DNA from: Tissierella sp.
GTDB lineage: Bacteria > Bacillota > Clostridia > Tissierellales > Tissierellaceae
Reading direction: 5' to 3'
DNA length: 64,000 nt
NCBI RefSeq assembly: GCF_029266915.1
Contig: NZ_JARIEF010000018.1
Location: forward strand, 1-64,000
Below, piece after piece: positions 53,709 through 62,606 of this stretch. The notes below the pieces were generated by a model. That model was given only the letters and a program-made list of their open reading frames with translations. It did no database searches and had not been told where the DNA came from. The first letter of the stretch is position 1, and the number at the start of each line of letters is the position of its first letter. Position numbers and translations under genes: made by a program.

Positions 53709-54461
53709 ATGCATAGGTTTTTTGTGGATAAAGAAGCAATAGACAATAAAAAGATAACTATAGAAGGAAAAGACTTTAATCATATTAAAAATGTACTGAG
53801 AATGACGATCGGTGAGGAAGTAGAAGTTTCTTCTAAAGGGAATGTATATTTAGGAGAAATAAAATCGATTCTAGAGGCAAGTATAATAATTAATATATTA
53901 GAAACTAGATCAAGAAGGTCTTATAATGATATCGAAATTACTCTATTCCAAGGATTAGCCAAGGGCAGTAAGATGGATTTGATAATTCAAAAAGGAACAG
54001 AAATAGGTATTAAAAACTTTTATGGAGTTTCAACCCATAGGACTATAGTTAAAATAAATGATGAGAAAAAAGAAAAAAGTCGTCTAAAAAGGTGGAATGC
54101 TATAGCTGAAGAAGCAGCTAAGCAATCTAAACAAAGATACATTCCAGAAGTAAAGGATATTATAAGCTTTAAAGAGATGCTCGAATTATTAAAAGCTGAT
54201 GGAGCTGTTATAGTTCCCTATGAAGATGAAATGAATATTTCTATTGGAGAAGTTTTAAAGAAAATAAAAGAAGAAAATATAAAAAAAATAAATTTAATTA
54301 TAGGACCAGAAGGTGGTTTTGAAAAATATGAAGTAGAAGCTATAAAAAATGTCGATGGACTAGTTGTTTCTTTAGGATCTAAAATACTTAGAACTGAAAC
54401 TGCAGGTCTAGTAGCAGCTACAATAATATTTTATGAACTTTCTGGGTTAGGAGTGATTTAA
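53709..54461 (+). CDS. rsmE: 16S rRNA (uracil1498-N3)-methyltransferase RsmE
   Basis: SPOUT-family methyltransferase for U1498 of 16S rRNA. The 250-residue protein opens MHRFFVDKEAI and ends with the SAM knot LIIGPEGGFEKYEVEAIKN and LGSKILRTETAGLVAATII. ATG 53709 follows GGTGA; the TTG at 53706 is less likely. It overlaps mtaB by one base (TAATG). Confidence 0.95.
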   Translation: MHRFFVDKEAIDNKKITIEGKDFNHIKNVLRMTIGEEVEVSSKGNVYLGEIKSILEASIIINILETRSRRSYNDIEITLFQGLAKGSKMDLIIQKGTEIGIKNFYGVSTHRTIVKINDEKKEKSRLKRWNAIAEEAAKQSKQRYIPEVKDIISFKEMLELLKADGAVIVPYEDEMNISIGEVLKKIKEENIKKINLIIGPEGGFEKYEVEAIKNVDGLVVSLGSKILRTETAGLVAATIIFYELSGLGVI

Positions 54462-55756
54462 TGAAAAAAGTAGCATTTCATACTCTGGGATGTAAAGTAA
54501 ATCAATATGAAACCGGGGCTATGGAGAAGTTGTTTGAAGATAGAGGTTATGAGATAATAAGTGAAACAGAAGCTGCCGATGTTTATGTAATAAATACATG
54601 TACAGTTACTAATCTTTCAGATAGAAAGTCCCGACAATTTATTAGGAGGGTAAAAAAATTAAATGAAGATTCAGTCGTAGCGGTAGTAGGCTGCTATTCT
54701 CAAGTGTCGCCTGAGGAAATTGAAGACTTGCCTTTCGTAGATGTTATAATGGGAACTACTGAGAGAAACAGGATAGTAGATCTTTGTGAGATGGCTAAGC
54801 AAGAAAGCAGAAAGTTTAATATAGTAAAAGATATTAGAACGAATAAGGAATTTGAAAAGCTTGAAATAGATAATGTAAACTCTAAAACAAGGGCTTATAT
54901 AAAAATTCAAGATGGGTGTAATCAGTACTGTTCATACTGTATTATACCTTATGCTAGAGGACCTATAAGAAGTAGAGGATTAGAAGATATCGTAGAAGAA
55001 GCTCAGGCTCTTTCGCTAGCTGGGTTTAAAGAACTAATCCTAACTGGTATCCACGTTGCATCTTATGGAAAAGATTTAAAAGAGCTTTCACTTATTAATG
55101 TTATAGAGCGAATAGCTGAAATAGAAGGTATTGAAAGAATAAGACTCAGTTCAGTTGAACCAAATTTAATAGATGAAGAGTTTATGAAGAGAATAGTTGC
55201 AACAGGTAAAGTATGTGACCATTTCCATCTCTCACTTCAAAGTGGATCTGACAGTGTCTTAAAGAGGATGAACCGGAAATATACGGCAGCAGAATTTAAA
55301 GAAAAAGCTGATATTATAAGAGAATTCATGCCCCATGCAGGACTTACTACTGATGTTATAGTGGGTTTTCCCGGTGAAACAGATGAAGAGTTTTTAGAAA
55401 CTATTGAATTTGTAAAGGAAATTCAGTTTTCAAAGATTCATGTATTTAAATATTCGCCAAGAAAAGGAACCCCTGCGGCCGATTCTAAAGAGCAGATAAA
55501 TGGATTGGTTAAAAATGAAAGAAGTAAAACACTAATTAGCTTAGCGGAGACACTTACAGAAGCTTTTAACTCTAAATTTTTAGGAAAAAAACTAGAAGTC
55601 CTGTTTGAAGAAGAAAATCCAGCTAGAGCTGGAATGTATGAAGGATACACTACTAACTATATAAGAGTTAAGGCTATGAGCAATACTGATATGATAGGCA
55701 ATATAAAAGAAATCCATATAATAGATTACCAGGAAGAAATATTAATAGGCGAATAA
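54461..55756 (+). CDS. mtaB: tRNA (N6-L-threonylcarbamoyladenosine(37)-C2)-methylthiotransferase MtaB
   Basis: Radical SAM methylthiotransferase that makes ms2t6A37 in tRNA. The 431-residue protein has the N-terminal MTTase domain (TLGCKVNQYETGAM and VGCYSQ cysteines), the radical SAM motif CNQYCSYCIIPYARG and a C-terminal TRAM domain. Position after rsmE is typical. Confidence 0.95.
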   Translation: MKKVAFHTLGCKVNQYETGAMEKLFEDRGYEIISETEAADVYVINTCTVTNLSDRKSRQFIRRVKKLNEDSVVAVVGCYSQVSPEEIEDLPFVDVIMGTTERNRIVDLCEMAKQESRKFNIVKDIRTNKEFEKLEIDNVNSKTRAYIKIQDGCNQYCSYCIIPYARGPIRSRGLEDIVEEAQALSLAGFKELILTGIHVASYGKDLKELSLINVIERIAEIEGIERIRLSSVEPNLIDEEFMKRIVATGKVCDHFHLSLQSGSDSVLKRMNRKYTAAEFKEKADIIREFMPHAGLTTDVIVGFPGETDEEFLETIEFVKEIQFSKIHVFKYSPRKGTPAADSKEQINGLVKNERSKTLISLAETLTEAFNSKFLGKKLEVLFEEENPARAGMYEGYTTNYIRVKAMSNTDMIGNIKEIHIIDYQEEILIGE

Positions 55757-55784
55757 AAGAATTTTTTAAAAGGAGGTGTAAAAA

Positions 55785-56126
55785 ATGGATGATTGTCTAT
55801 TTTGTAAAATAGCAAATAGAGAAATACCTAGTGAAATTTTATATGAAGACGAAGAAATAGTTGCATTTCCAGATATTAATCCAACCGCTCCAGTTCATAT
55901 TCTAATTATTCCTAAGCTACACATTGCCTCTAGTGACGACTTAAATGAAGAAAATTCTTATTTAGTTGGCAAGATCTTTTTAGTGGCCAAAAAACTAGCA
56001 AAAGACATGGGTCTGGATGAGGGCTATAGACTAGTAAACAACTGTAAGGAAGATGGAGGACAAACTGTAGATCATATTCACTTTCATTTATTAGGTGGAA
56101 GAAAGATGTTATGGCCGGCAGGTTAA
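55785..56126 (+). CDS. HIT family protein (HinT-like)
   Basis: A 113-residue histidine-triad hydrolase acting on nucleotide phosphoramidates. It opens DDCLFCKIANREIPSEILYEDE, and the catalytic HxHxH lies in DHIHFHLLGGRKM. AGGAGGTG precedes the ATG. Typical neighbour of rpsU/yqeY. Confidence 0.94.
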   Translation: MDDCLFCKIANREIPSEILYEDEEIVAFPDINPTAPVHILIIPKLHIASSDDLNEENSYLVGKIFLVAKKLAKDMGLDEGYRLVNNCKEDGGQTVDHIHFHLLGGRKMLWPAG

Positions 56127-56134
56127 AAAGATTC

Positions 56135-56163
56135 TTGAATTAAATTAAAATTTAATGTATAAT
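56135..56163 (+). promoter_or_regulatory. Promoter of rpsU
   Basis: TTGAAT (-35), 17 bases, TATAAT (-10). The leader of about 65 bases that follows contains a hairpin TCTACC (56180-56185) with GGTAGA (56213-56218), which would bring the RBS region close to the stem and may regulate rpsU. Confidence 0.75.
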
Positions 56164-56234
56164 AGATGAGTATCAAAGTTCTACCAGATAAAAGTAATGC
56201 AACATTTTAACGGGTAGAGGGGAGGGAAACAAAC

Positions 56235-56417
56235 ATGTCAGAAACAAAAGTAGGAGAAAACGAATCTTTAGAGAGTGCTTTAAAAAGATTTAAAAGACAA
56301 TGTGCACGCTCTGGAGTAATAGGGGAAGTAAGAAAAAGAGAACACTACGAGAAACCAAGTGTAAGAAAAAAACTTAAATCTGAAGCAGCTAGAAAGAAAA
56401 AAAATAAAAAGTTTTAA
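56235..56417 (+). CDS. rpsU: 30S ribosomal protein S21
   Basis: A 60-residue basic protein: [41 protein letters not shown], with a Lys-rich tail. RBS GGGAGGG. It is the last ribosomal gene of this block. Confidence 0.97.
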   Translation: MSETKVGENESLESALKRFKRQCARSGVIGEVRKREHYEKPSVRKKLKSEAARKKKNKKF

Positions 56418-56448
56418 TTGAAAAAGATTTTAATGAGAAGGTGAAAAT

Positions 56449-56892
56449 GTGTCCCTTGAAAAAAGACTAATGGAAGATTTCAAAACCTCCATGAAAAACA
56501 AAGATACTGTTAGAAAAAATACTATAACTCTGGTAAGAGCAGCTATAAAACAAATTGAAATTGATGAAAGAAGAGAAGTTCCAGAGATGGAAATTATTGG
56601 AATCATCTCTAAGCAATTAAAAGAAAAAAGAACTGTAATTGAAGAATTTCAAAGAGGGAACAGACAAGACCTTATAGATACTACAAACCAAGAGATAGAT
56701 ATTCTTTTAGATTATCTTCCCAAGCAACTTTCAGAAGAAGAAGTAGAAAATATAGTTGAAGAAACTATTAAAGAAACAGGAGCTTCTTCTATGAAAGATA
56801 TAGGACTTGTGATGAAAAGTGTTATGCCAAAGGTAGAAGGCAAAACAGATGGAAATGTAGTAAGTAAAATCGTAAAGAATAAATTAACTTAG
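56449..56892 (+). CDS. yqeY: GatB/YqeY domain-containing protein
   Basis: A 147-residue protein with similarity to the tail domain of GatB, probably tRNA-binding. It opens EKRLMEDFKTSMKNKDTVRKNTITLVRAAIK and has the YqeY motif LDYLPKQLSEEEVE. Start is GTG 56449, with AGAAGGTG upstream. Cellular role is unknown. Confidence 0.92.
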   Translation: MSLEKRLMEDFKTSMKNKDTVRKNTITLVRAAIKQIEIDERREVPEMEIIGIISKQLKEKRTVIEEFQRGNRQDLIDTTNQEIDILLDYLPKQLSEEEVENIVEETIKETGASSMKDIGLVMKSVMPKVEGKTDGNVVSKIVKNKLT

Positions 56893-56918
56893 CCTGGAAT
56901 AAAATCCAGGCTTTTTTA
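56891..56918 (+). terminator. Terminator after yqeY
   Basis: AGCCTGGA/TCCAGGCT stem with a 6-base loop overlaps the stop codon and ends in TTTTTT. Confidence 0.9.
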
Positions 56919-56958
56919 TAACCATTTAATTCTAAAAAATAAATGTTGATCCAAGACT

Positions 56959-57006
56959 AAGCTTTAAGAAGAGTTACCTATGGAACTTTCATTAAAGCTT
57001 TTTTTA
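56959..57006 (+). terminator. Second hairpin with T run downstream of yqeY
   Basis: AAGCTTTAA pairs with TTAAAGCTT across a 24-base loop that can fold further (AGTT/AACT), followed by seven Ts. It is either a back-up terminator or the end of a short transcript; no gene lies between the two hairpins. Confidence 0.65.
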
Positions 57007-57145
57007 TATATTATTATAGGTTAAATTGAATAATTAAACTTATAACAATTGGGTAAATATAGTATATAATGATAAATAGATTAAGATTTATTTTTTAGAA
57101 TATATTTATAAAATTATTTAATAGATTTAAAATGGGGGTGGATTT

Positions 57146-58429
57146 ATGAAGAAGACAAGAATTTTACTAGTACTACTTATATTGTTAATGGTTTTTAGTT
57201 CTATGAGTTTTGCAGATGAAAATCCAGATGTTTATGTTGTTCCAATAAATGGTGAAATAAACAGAGCTACCGCTAACTTTGTAAAGGATGCAATCAAAGA
57301 TGCCAATGAAAAAGGACCTAAGGCTATAATATTTGAGATTAACACATATGGCGGTTTGGTAGATCAAGCAATTGAAATCAAAGATGCTATACTATCTACA
57401 AGTATACCTACTATAGCTTTTGTAAACAACAAGGCAGTATCAGCTGGAGTTTTAATAACTATAGCAAGTGAAAATGTAGTTATGGCACCAAATGCTACTA
57501 TAGGCTCTGCTGAAACTATACCAAACACAGAGAAAAATCTATCATTTTGGAGATCGGTACTTAGAGATACAGCCGTTTATAGAGGAAGAAACGAACAGAT
57601 AATCCAGGCAATGGCAGATAAGGATATTGAGGTAGATGGATTAAATAAAAAGGGAAAACTTGTAAACTTAACATCAAAAGAAGCACTAGAATATGGTATA
57701 ACAGATCATATATCTGATGATTATAAGGATATATTAGCTAAGTTTGATATAAAAGATGCCAATATAAAAGAATATAATGAAGGATTGCAGATAAAATTAG
57801 CCAAGTATATCTCAACACCTGCCCTGAGCAGTTTTCTCTTGACTCTGGCATTTGTAGGACTTATAGTAGAGCTTCTAACCCCGGGTTTTGGAGTAGGAGG
57901 AACAATTAGTATATTGGGATTTGGACTTTATTTTGCAGGAAACATACTAGCTGGAAGTTCAAATTGGACATCTCTTGCTCTGTTTGTAACAGGCTTTATA
58001 CTAATAGTAATAGAAGCTATAGTTCCGGGATTTGGATTGCCTGGTATAAGCGGTACTATACTCGTGCTAGTAGGAATAGTATTGGCTACAGATTCTATAG
58101 CAGTAGCACTTCTTTCTTTAAGCATCGCGATTATTATCACTACAATATTAACTATCATCTTGCTTAAAATTGGGTATAGAAGCAAATTGCTAGACGGTTT
58201 TATTTTAACCGGTGAAGATAAAAAACAGGAAGTTTATATAGGCTCTAGATCTAAAGGTTATTATTTGAAAAAGATAGGAGTAACAGTTACGGAACTTCGC
58301 CCGTCAGGGTTTATAAATATAGAAGGTGAAAGAATAGATGCTCTTTCTGATGAGGGATTTATAGCGTCAGGTTCTTCTATTGAAGTAATTAGGGTCGAGG
58401 GTTCAAAAATATTTGTAAGGAGGATATAA
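57146..58429 (+). CDS. NfeD family membrane-bound serine protease (ClpP-class)
   Basis: A 427-residue long-form NfeD protein. A signal peptide spans residues 1-23, and a ClpP/crotonase-like serine protease domain follows (about residues 25-215), with the catalytic Ser in NKAVSAGVLITIAS. Then come about four or five membrane helices (about residues 225-345) and a C-terminal OB-fold (NfeD) domain. The flotillin-like FloA follows 3 bases after its stop, the standard nfeD-floA operon, so the pair probably acts in membrane quality control. Confidence 0.93.
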   Translation: MKKTRILLVLLILLMVFSSMSFADENPDVYVVPINGEINRATANFVKDAIKDANEKGPKAIIFEINTYGGLVDQAIEIKDAILSTSIPTIAFVNNKAVSAGVLITIASENVVMAPNATIGSAETIPNTEKNLSFWRSVLRDTAVYRGRNEQIIQAMADKDIEVDGLNKKGKLVNLTSKEALEYGITDHISDDYKDILAKFDIKDANIKEYNEGLQIKLAKYISTPALSSFLLTLAFVGLIVELLTPGFGVGGTISILGFGLYFAGNILAGSSNWTSLALFVTGFILIVIEAIVPGFGLPGISGTILVLVGIVLATDSIAVALLSLSIAIIITTILTIILLKIGYRSKLLDGFILTGEDKKQEVYIGSRSKGYYLKKIGVTVTELRPSGFINIEGERIDALSDEGFIASGSSIEVIRVEGSKIFVRRI

Positions 58430-58432
58430 ATT

Positions 58433-59425
58433 ATGTTTGAAGCGGGATCAGTAGTTTTACCAATAATTATAGCTATAGTAATTATAATAATAGTTATGTT
58501 ATTTTTTACATTTATTCCAGTTGGATTATGGATAACAGCTTATTTCTCAGGAGTTAAAGTCAAGATACTAACGCTAGTAGGAATGAGACTTAGAAGGGTA
58601 GCACCAAGTAGGATAGTTAATCCTATGATAAAGGCTACAAAAGCGGGACTAAACTTAGATGTAGACTCATTAGAGGCTCATTACTTAGCAGGGGGAAATG
58701 TAAATACCCTGATAGATGCTCTTATAGCTGCGCAAAGAGCAGAAATACCTCTAGATTTTGACAGGGCAGCTGCTATAGACTTAGCAGGAAGAAATGTTCT
58801 TGAAGCGGTGCAGGTAAGTGTTAACCCTAAGGTTATAGAGACACCTCTGATTGCAGCAGTATCTAAAGATGGTATAGAAGTAATAGCTAAAGCTAGGGTA
58901 ACAGTTAGAGCTAATATTGAAAGACTTGTCGGAGGAGCTGGAGAAGAGACTATCATAGCTAGAGTAGGAGAGGGAATTGTAACTACAGTAGGTAGTTCAA
59001 ACAGCCATAAAGATGTATTAGAAAATCCAGATAGTATTTCAAAAAATATATTAGGAAAAGGTCTTGATGCTGGAACTGCATTTGAGATTCTTTCAATAGA
59101 TATAGCAGACGTTGACGTAGGAAGAAACATAGGAGCAAGATTACAGATGGACCAGGCAGAAGCTGACAAGAGAATAGCAGAAGCTAAAGCAGAAGAGCGA
59201 AGAGCGATGGCAGTAGCAAAAGAGCAGGAAATGAAGGCAGAAGTTGAACACATGAGAGCTAAAGTTGTAGAGGCTGAAGCCGAGGTTCCGCTAGCACTTG
59301 CAACTGCTTTAAGAGAAGGAAAGCTTGGAGTTATGGATCATTATAATATGAAAAATGTATTAGCAGATACTAATATGAGATCTTCAATATCCAAAATGAC
59401 AGATCAAGACAAAAAGGATAAATAA
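58433..59425 (+). CDS. floA: Flotillin-like protein FloA
   Basis: Forms functional membrane microdomains. The 330-residue protein has an N-terminal membrane helix (residues 8-38), an SPFH/band-7 domain and a C-terminal Ala/Glu-rich coiled coil ([20 protein letters not shown]). It matches YqfA length and opening ([17 protein letters not shown]). Coupled to the NfeD protease gene. Confidence 0.95.
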   Translation: MFEAGSVVLPIIIAIVIIIIVMLFFTFIPVGLWITAYFSGVKVKILTLVGMRLRRVAPSRIVNPMIKATKAGLNLDVDSLEAHYLAGGNVNTLIDALIAAQRAEIPLDFDRAAAIDLAGRNVLEAVQVSVNPKVIETPLIAAVSKDGIEVIAKARVTVRANIERLVGGAGEETIIARVGEGIVTTVGSSNSHKDVLENPDSISKNILGKGLDAGTAFEILSIDIADVDVGRNIGARLQMDQAEADKRIAEAKAEERRAMAVAKEQEMKAEVEHMRAKVVEAEAEVPLALATALREGKLGVMDHYNMKNVLADTNMRSSISKMTDQDKKDK

Positions 59426-59454
59426 GATAAATAAGATAATTAGGATGTGAGATT

Positions 59455-59979
59455 ATGGGATCCTTAGTATTTTTTGCTTTTATAATAGGTATAGATTTAC
59501 TATTTAAGAGTATGAAAGACAAAAAAAAGATAGAAGCAATAAGACAAAAAAAGATGCAAGAACTTAAGAATAAACCGATTAATCAATCTTCTAATTCAGT
59601 ATCATCAAGCATTAAAAGAGAAGAATTAAAGGAACAAAATCGATATATCGGAGATAAGAAGTCAGATTTTCACGGAGAAGGACAATCTTATAGAGATGAG
59701 CATGAAGGGTATAGAGAACGATATGATGATAGATATAAATCTATACAAGAGAGTTATACTAAAGATATAGATGATAAAAATCATAGTCTTTATGATCCAA
59801 ACGCCATAGAAACAAGCTCCAAGAAGCAATATAAAGAACTTGATATAAGAGACTATGGAAGAGATAAGAATACAGTTGAGATACCAGTTCCTAAAGCATC
59901 TACATTTAAAAAAGATGTTTTAAATGGAATAATATTTGCAGAAATCCTAGGAAAGCCAAAGAGTCTGCAGAAAAGATAG
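59455..59979 (+). CDS. Unknown FloA-linked protein with N-terminal membrane segment
   Basis: A 174-residue protein with a short hydrophobic N terminus (LVFFAFIIGIDLLF), then Lys-rich and highly polar, disordered-looking sequence rich in Tyr, Asp and Arg (RDEHEGYRERYDDRYKSIQ). Its C-terminal patch, FKKDVLNGIIFAEILGKPKSL, reads like a conserved motif. It lies 29 bases after floA and ends at a terminator, so it is probably co-transcribed with nfeD and floA. In Bacillus the equivalent position is yqfB, but I see no likeness and do not assign it. Confidence 0.7.
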   Translation: MGSLVFFAFIIGIDLLFKSMKDKKKIEAIRQKKMQELKNKPINQSSNSVSSSIKREELKEQNRYIGDKKSDFHGEGQSYRDEHEGYRERYDDRYKSIQESYTKDIDDKNHSLYDPNAIETSSKKQYKELDIRDYGRDKNTVEIPVPKASTFKKDVLNGIIFAEILGKPKSLQKR

Positions 59980-60371
59980 TTTAAAACTTATGACTATGAG
60001 ATACACTTTGAGGTTGATTCAACTTTAAAGTGTATTTTTATATTCTAATATCCTCTACGTACTATCAAGCTTTTATAAATTCGAAAAACTCAAGAATACA
60101 GAATAAATGAGACACGGAGTATAGTCTCATAAGTATAAAAATATGGAATTATTGTAAGTAATATGTTATTATTAAAGATAAAGTGTTTAGGTTAAATCTA
60201 TATAAAATCTAGATATAATTATCGAAAATAAATCTAAATGATATACAATATAATAAGTTTCTAGAGTAGAGATAGAAGATTTTATTTATATTCTAGCTTT
60301 TCGTAAAAGTACTCGTGAGTTTAATCTGTAATAGTTAAAAAATAATAAAACTACTAATTGGAGGCGGAAAT
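59980..60371 (+). other. Gap of 392 bases before phoH
   Basis: AT-rich, without a supported gene. It starts with the terminator at 60001-60039, then has an inverted repeat ATGAGAC-10-GTCTCAT (60107-60130). Spore formers carry yqfC/yqfD here; they are absent. No RNA family was recognised. Confidence 0.6.
60001..60039 (+). terminator. Terminator after the floA operon
   Basis: ATACACTTT/AAAGTGTAT with an inner stem (GGTTGA/TTCAAC region) is followed by TTTTT. Confidence 0.85.
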
Positions 60372-61391
60372 TTGATAAAAGGAAATGAAGAAAATAAAGC
60401 TAGTAAAGAAGAAGGTAAAGCTAACAAAGAGGAAAATAAAGAAATAGAAATCTTAATTGAGAACAATAATATGATAAATGAAATATTCGGAAGTTTAGAT
60501 GAAAATATCAATTGGATAAAAGAAAAGTTAAATATAAATATTTTTTTAAGAGATGGTAGAGTTAAAATTGTTGGTATTGAAAAAGATGTTGAATTAGGTG
60601 AAAAGCTAATACATGATTTAATACAAGTAATAAAATCACAAAAAAAGTTAGATAAACACGATCTTATCTATACGCTAGACTTGGTATTAAATGGTGAAGA
60701 AGGAAGAATTAGTGAGTTACTGAATGAAATTATTATGGTAACAGCAAGTGGTAAGACACTAAAGCCGAAAACCCTAGGACAAAAAAGATATCTAGATGCA
60801 ATTAAAAAACGTGATGTTGTCTTTGGTATAGGACCTGCTGGTACTGGTAAAACCTATCTAGCTATGGCAATGGCTATAAAAGCTTTTAAAAACAAGGAAG
60901 TAGATAGAATAATACTTACAAGGCCGGCAGTAGAAGCGGGAGAGAATCTAGGATTTCTACCGGGTGACCTTCAAGAAAAAGTAGATCCATATTTAAGACC
61001 AATATACGATGCTCTATTTGATATAATGGGTTCAGAAAACTATCTTAGGTATTTAGAAAAAGGAGTTATTGAAGTAGCTCCTCTAGCATATATGAGAGGT
61101 AGAACCTTGGACTCAGCTTATGTAATTTTAGATGAGGCCCAAAACACTACAAATGAACAGATGAAGATGTTTTTAACCAGACTCGGCTTTGGTTCCAAAG
61201 CAATTATAACAGGAGATATAACCCAGATAGACTTACCGAGGGGCAAAGAATCTGGACTTAAAACAGCGATTAAGATTTTAAGTGATGTAAAAGGTTTGGA
61301 GATGATCCATTTATCAAAGGCAGATATTGTAAGGCATCCCCTAGTTCAAAGAATAGTAGCGGCGTATGAAGAATTTGAAAAGGATAAATAG
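60372..61391 (+). CDS. phoH: PhoH family ATPase
   Basis: A 339-residue ATPase proposed to be an RNA-associated helicase or nuclease partner. The N terminus is a Glu/Lys/Asn-rich low-complexity tract (residues 1-27). A KH-like N-terminal domain follows, then Walker A GPAGTGKT (about residue 155) and Walker B/DEAQNTT. Start is TTG 60372, with GGAGGCGG upstream. phoH-ybeY-dgkA-cdd is the common Firmicutes order. Confidence 0.94.
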   Translation: MIKGNEENKASKEEGKANKEENKEIEILIENNNMINEIFGSLDENINWIKEKLNINIFLRDGRVKIVGIEKDVELGEKLIHDLIQVIKSQKKLDKHDLIYTLDLVLNGEEGRISELLNEIIMVTASGKTLKPKTLGQKRYLDAIKKRDVVFGIGPAGTGKTYLAMAMAIKAFKNKEVDRIILTRPAVEAGENLGFLPGDLQEKVDPYLRPIYDALFDIMGSENYLRYLEKGVIEVAPLAYMRGRTLDSAYVILDEAQNTTNEQMKMFLTRLGFGSKAIITGDITQIDLPRGKESGLKTAIKILSDVKGLEMIHLSKADIVRHPLVQRIVAAYEEFEKDK

Positions 61392-61413
61392 AATATAAAA
61401 AGGAATGATTTGC

Positions 61414-61884
61414 ATGGAAGTTTTTCTTGATAACAGGCAATCCAAAATTACTATAGAAGAAGGAATATTACAGCTTCTTAAGTTAGTAGTAAAGACGAGT
61501 CTAAAAGTTCTGGAGATGGAAGATGAGTATGAGGTTTCTATATCATTTGTAGATAATGAAGAAATTAGAGATCTAAACAGAGACTATAGAGGTGTAGACT
61601 CTGCGACTGATGTACTATCTTTTCCAATAGATGATGATATGCCAGTTCCCATTCCTCTCCTTGGAGATATTATTATTTCCCTTGAAAAAGCACTTGAACA
61701 GTCAAGAGAGTATGATCATAGCCTCGAGAGGGAGATAGCATATTTAACTGCCCATAGCATGCTCCATCTTTGTGGATATGATCATATGGAAGCTGATGAA
61801 AAAAAAGATATGAGGGACATGGAAAAAGAGATTATGAAGGAGCTAGGAATTTTCAAAGATTCAAAAAAGGATAAAGGGATATGA
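61414..61884 (+). CDS. ybeY: rRNA maturation endoribonuclease YbeY
   Basis: Metal-dependent RNase involved in 16S rRNA 3'-end maturation and 70S quality control. From ATG 61414 it is 156 residues; the Zn-binding motif HSMLHLCGYDH (HxxxHxxxxxH) is intact. Start 61405 has no space from the RBS AAGGA, so 61414 is preferred. The last 4 bases overlap the next gene. Confidence 0.95.
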   Translation: MEVFLDNRQSKITIEEGILQLLKLVVKTSLKVLEMEDEYEVSISFVDNEEIRDLNRDYRGVDSATDVLSFPIDDDMPVPIPLLGDIIISLEKALEQSREYDHSLEREIAYLTAHSMLHLCGYDHMEADEKKDMRDMEKEIMKELGIFKDSKKDKGI

Positions 61885-62594
61885 AGAAAAAGTTTAATAG
61901 AAATATAATTGATAGCTTTAATCATGCAGTTTCCGGTATAATTTTATCTATAAAAACTGAAAGAAATATGTTGATTCACTATATAGGTGCAATACTCGTC
62001 CTCTTTGCAAGTTTATTTTTTGATTTTTCAAGAATGGAATTTTTAATTCTTTTATTTGCAGTTACACTTGTAATAGTTATGGAACTTATGAATACTGCTA
62101 TAGAAAAAACGGTTGATATGATAACGGTTGAATACCATCCTCTGGCAAGGCTTGTAAAAGATATTGCAGCAGGAGCGGTACTTATTTCTGCTATGAATGC
62201 TTTTTTAGTAGGATATTTATTGTTTTTTGATAGATTGAATACTCTTAGTGGGTTGATAATATTTAAGATAAGAAGTTCAAGCATTCATTTAACATTTGTA
62301 AGTCTTATCTTAGTAGTGCTCTTAACAATAGGTCTCAAGGCTAGATTTTACAGGGGTCATGGAACCCATTTTCAAGGAGGTACAGTAAGCGGTCACTCGG
62401 CTGTATCCTTTTGTATAGCCACAATAGTGGCGGTCTTATCAGAAAATATGCTTGTTATTACAATGACTTTTGCGCTGGCCTTGCTTGTGGGTGAGAGTAG
62501 GATAGAAGGCAGAATCCACACTTTATCAGAAGTAATATTGGGTGCAATACTAGGAACTATAGTAGGAATTCTTATATTTCAAATTATTGGGTAA
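61881..62594 (+). CDS. Undecaprenol/diacylglycerol kinase fused to a PAP2-type phosphatase domain
   Basis: A 237-residue membrane protein. The N-terminal half is DgkA-like (SFNHAVSGIILSIKTERNMLIHYIGA; VMELMNTAIEKTVDMITVEYHPLARLVKDIAAGAVLI), with the ATP- and metal-binding Glu/Asn/Asp intact. The C-terminal half, from about residue 120, is a PAP2-like segment with SGHSAVSFC and GESRIEGRIHTLSEV. In that segment the third motif reads SRx5HxxxE rather than SRx5HxxxD, and the first KxxxxxxRP motif is not recognisable, so phosphatase activity is uncertain. It overlaps ybeY by 4 bases. Confidence 0.9.
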   Translation: MKKKFNRNIIDSFNHAVSGIILSIKTERNMLIHYIGAILVLFASLFFDFSRMEFLILLFAVTLVIVMELMNTAIEKTVDMITVEYHPLARLVKDIAAGAVLISAMNAFLVGYLLFFDRLNTLSGLIIFKIRSSSIHLTFVSLILVVLLTIGLKARFYRGHGTHFQGGTVSGHSAVSFCIATIVAVLSENMLVITMTFALALLVGESRIEGRIHTLSEVILGAILGTIVGILIFQIIG

Positions 62595-62606
62595 GGGAGA
62601 TTTAGT

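Noticed and set aside
58681-59253. 190-codon minus-strand ORF
   Set aside because: It is antisense to floA, has no RBS or recognisable domain, and is a typical shadow of an Ala/Glu-rich coding region.
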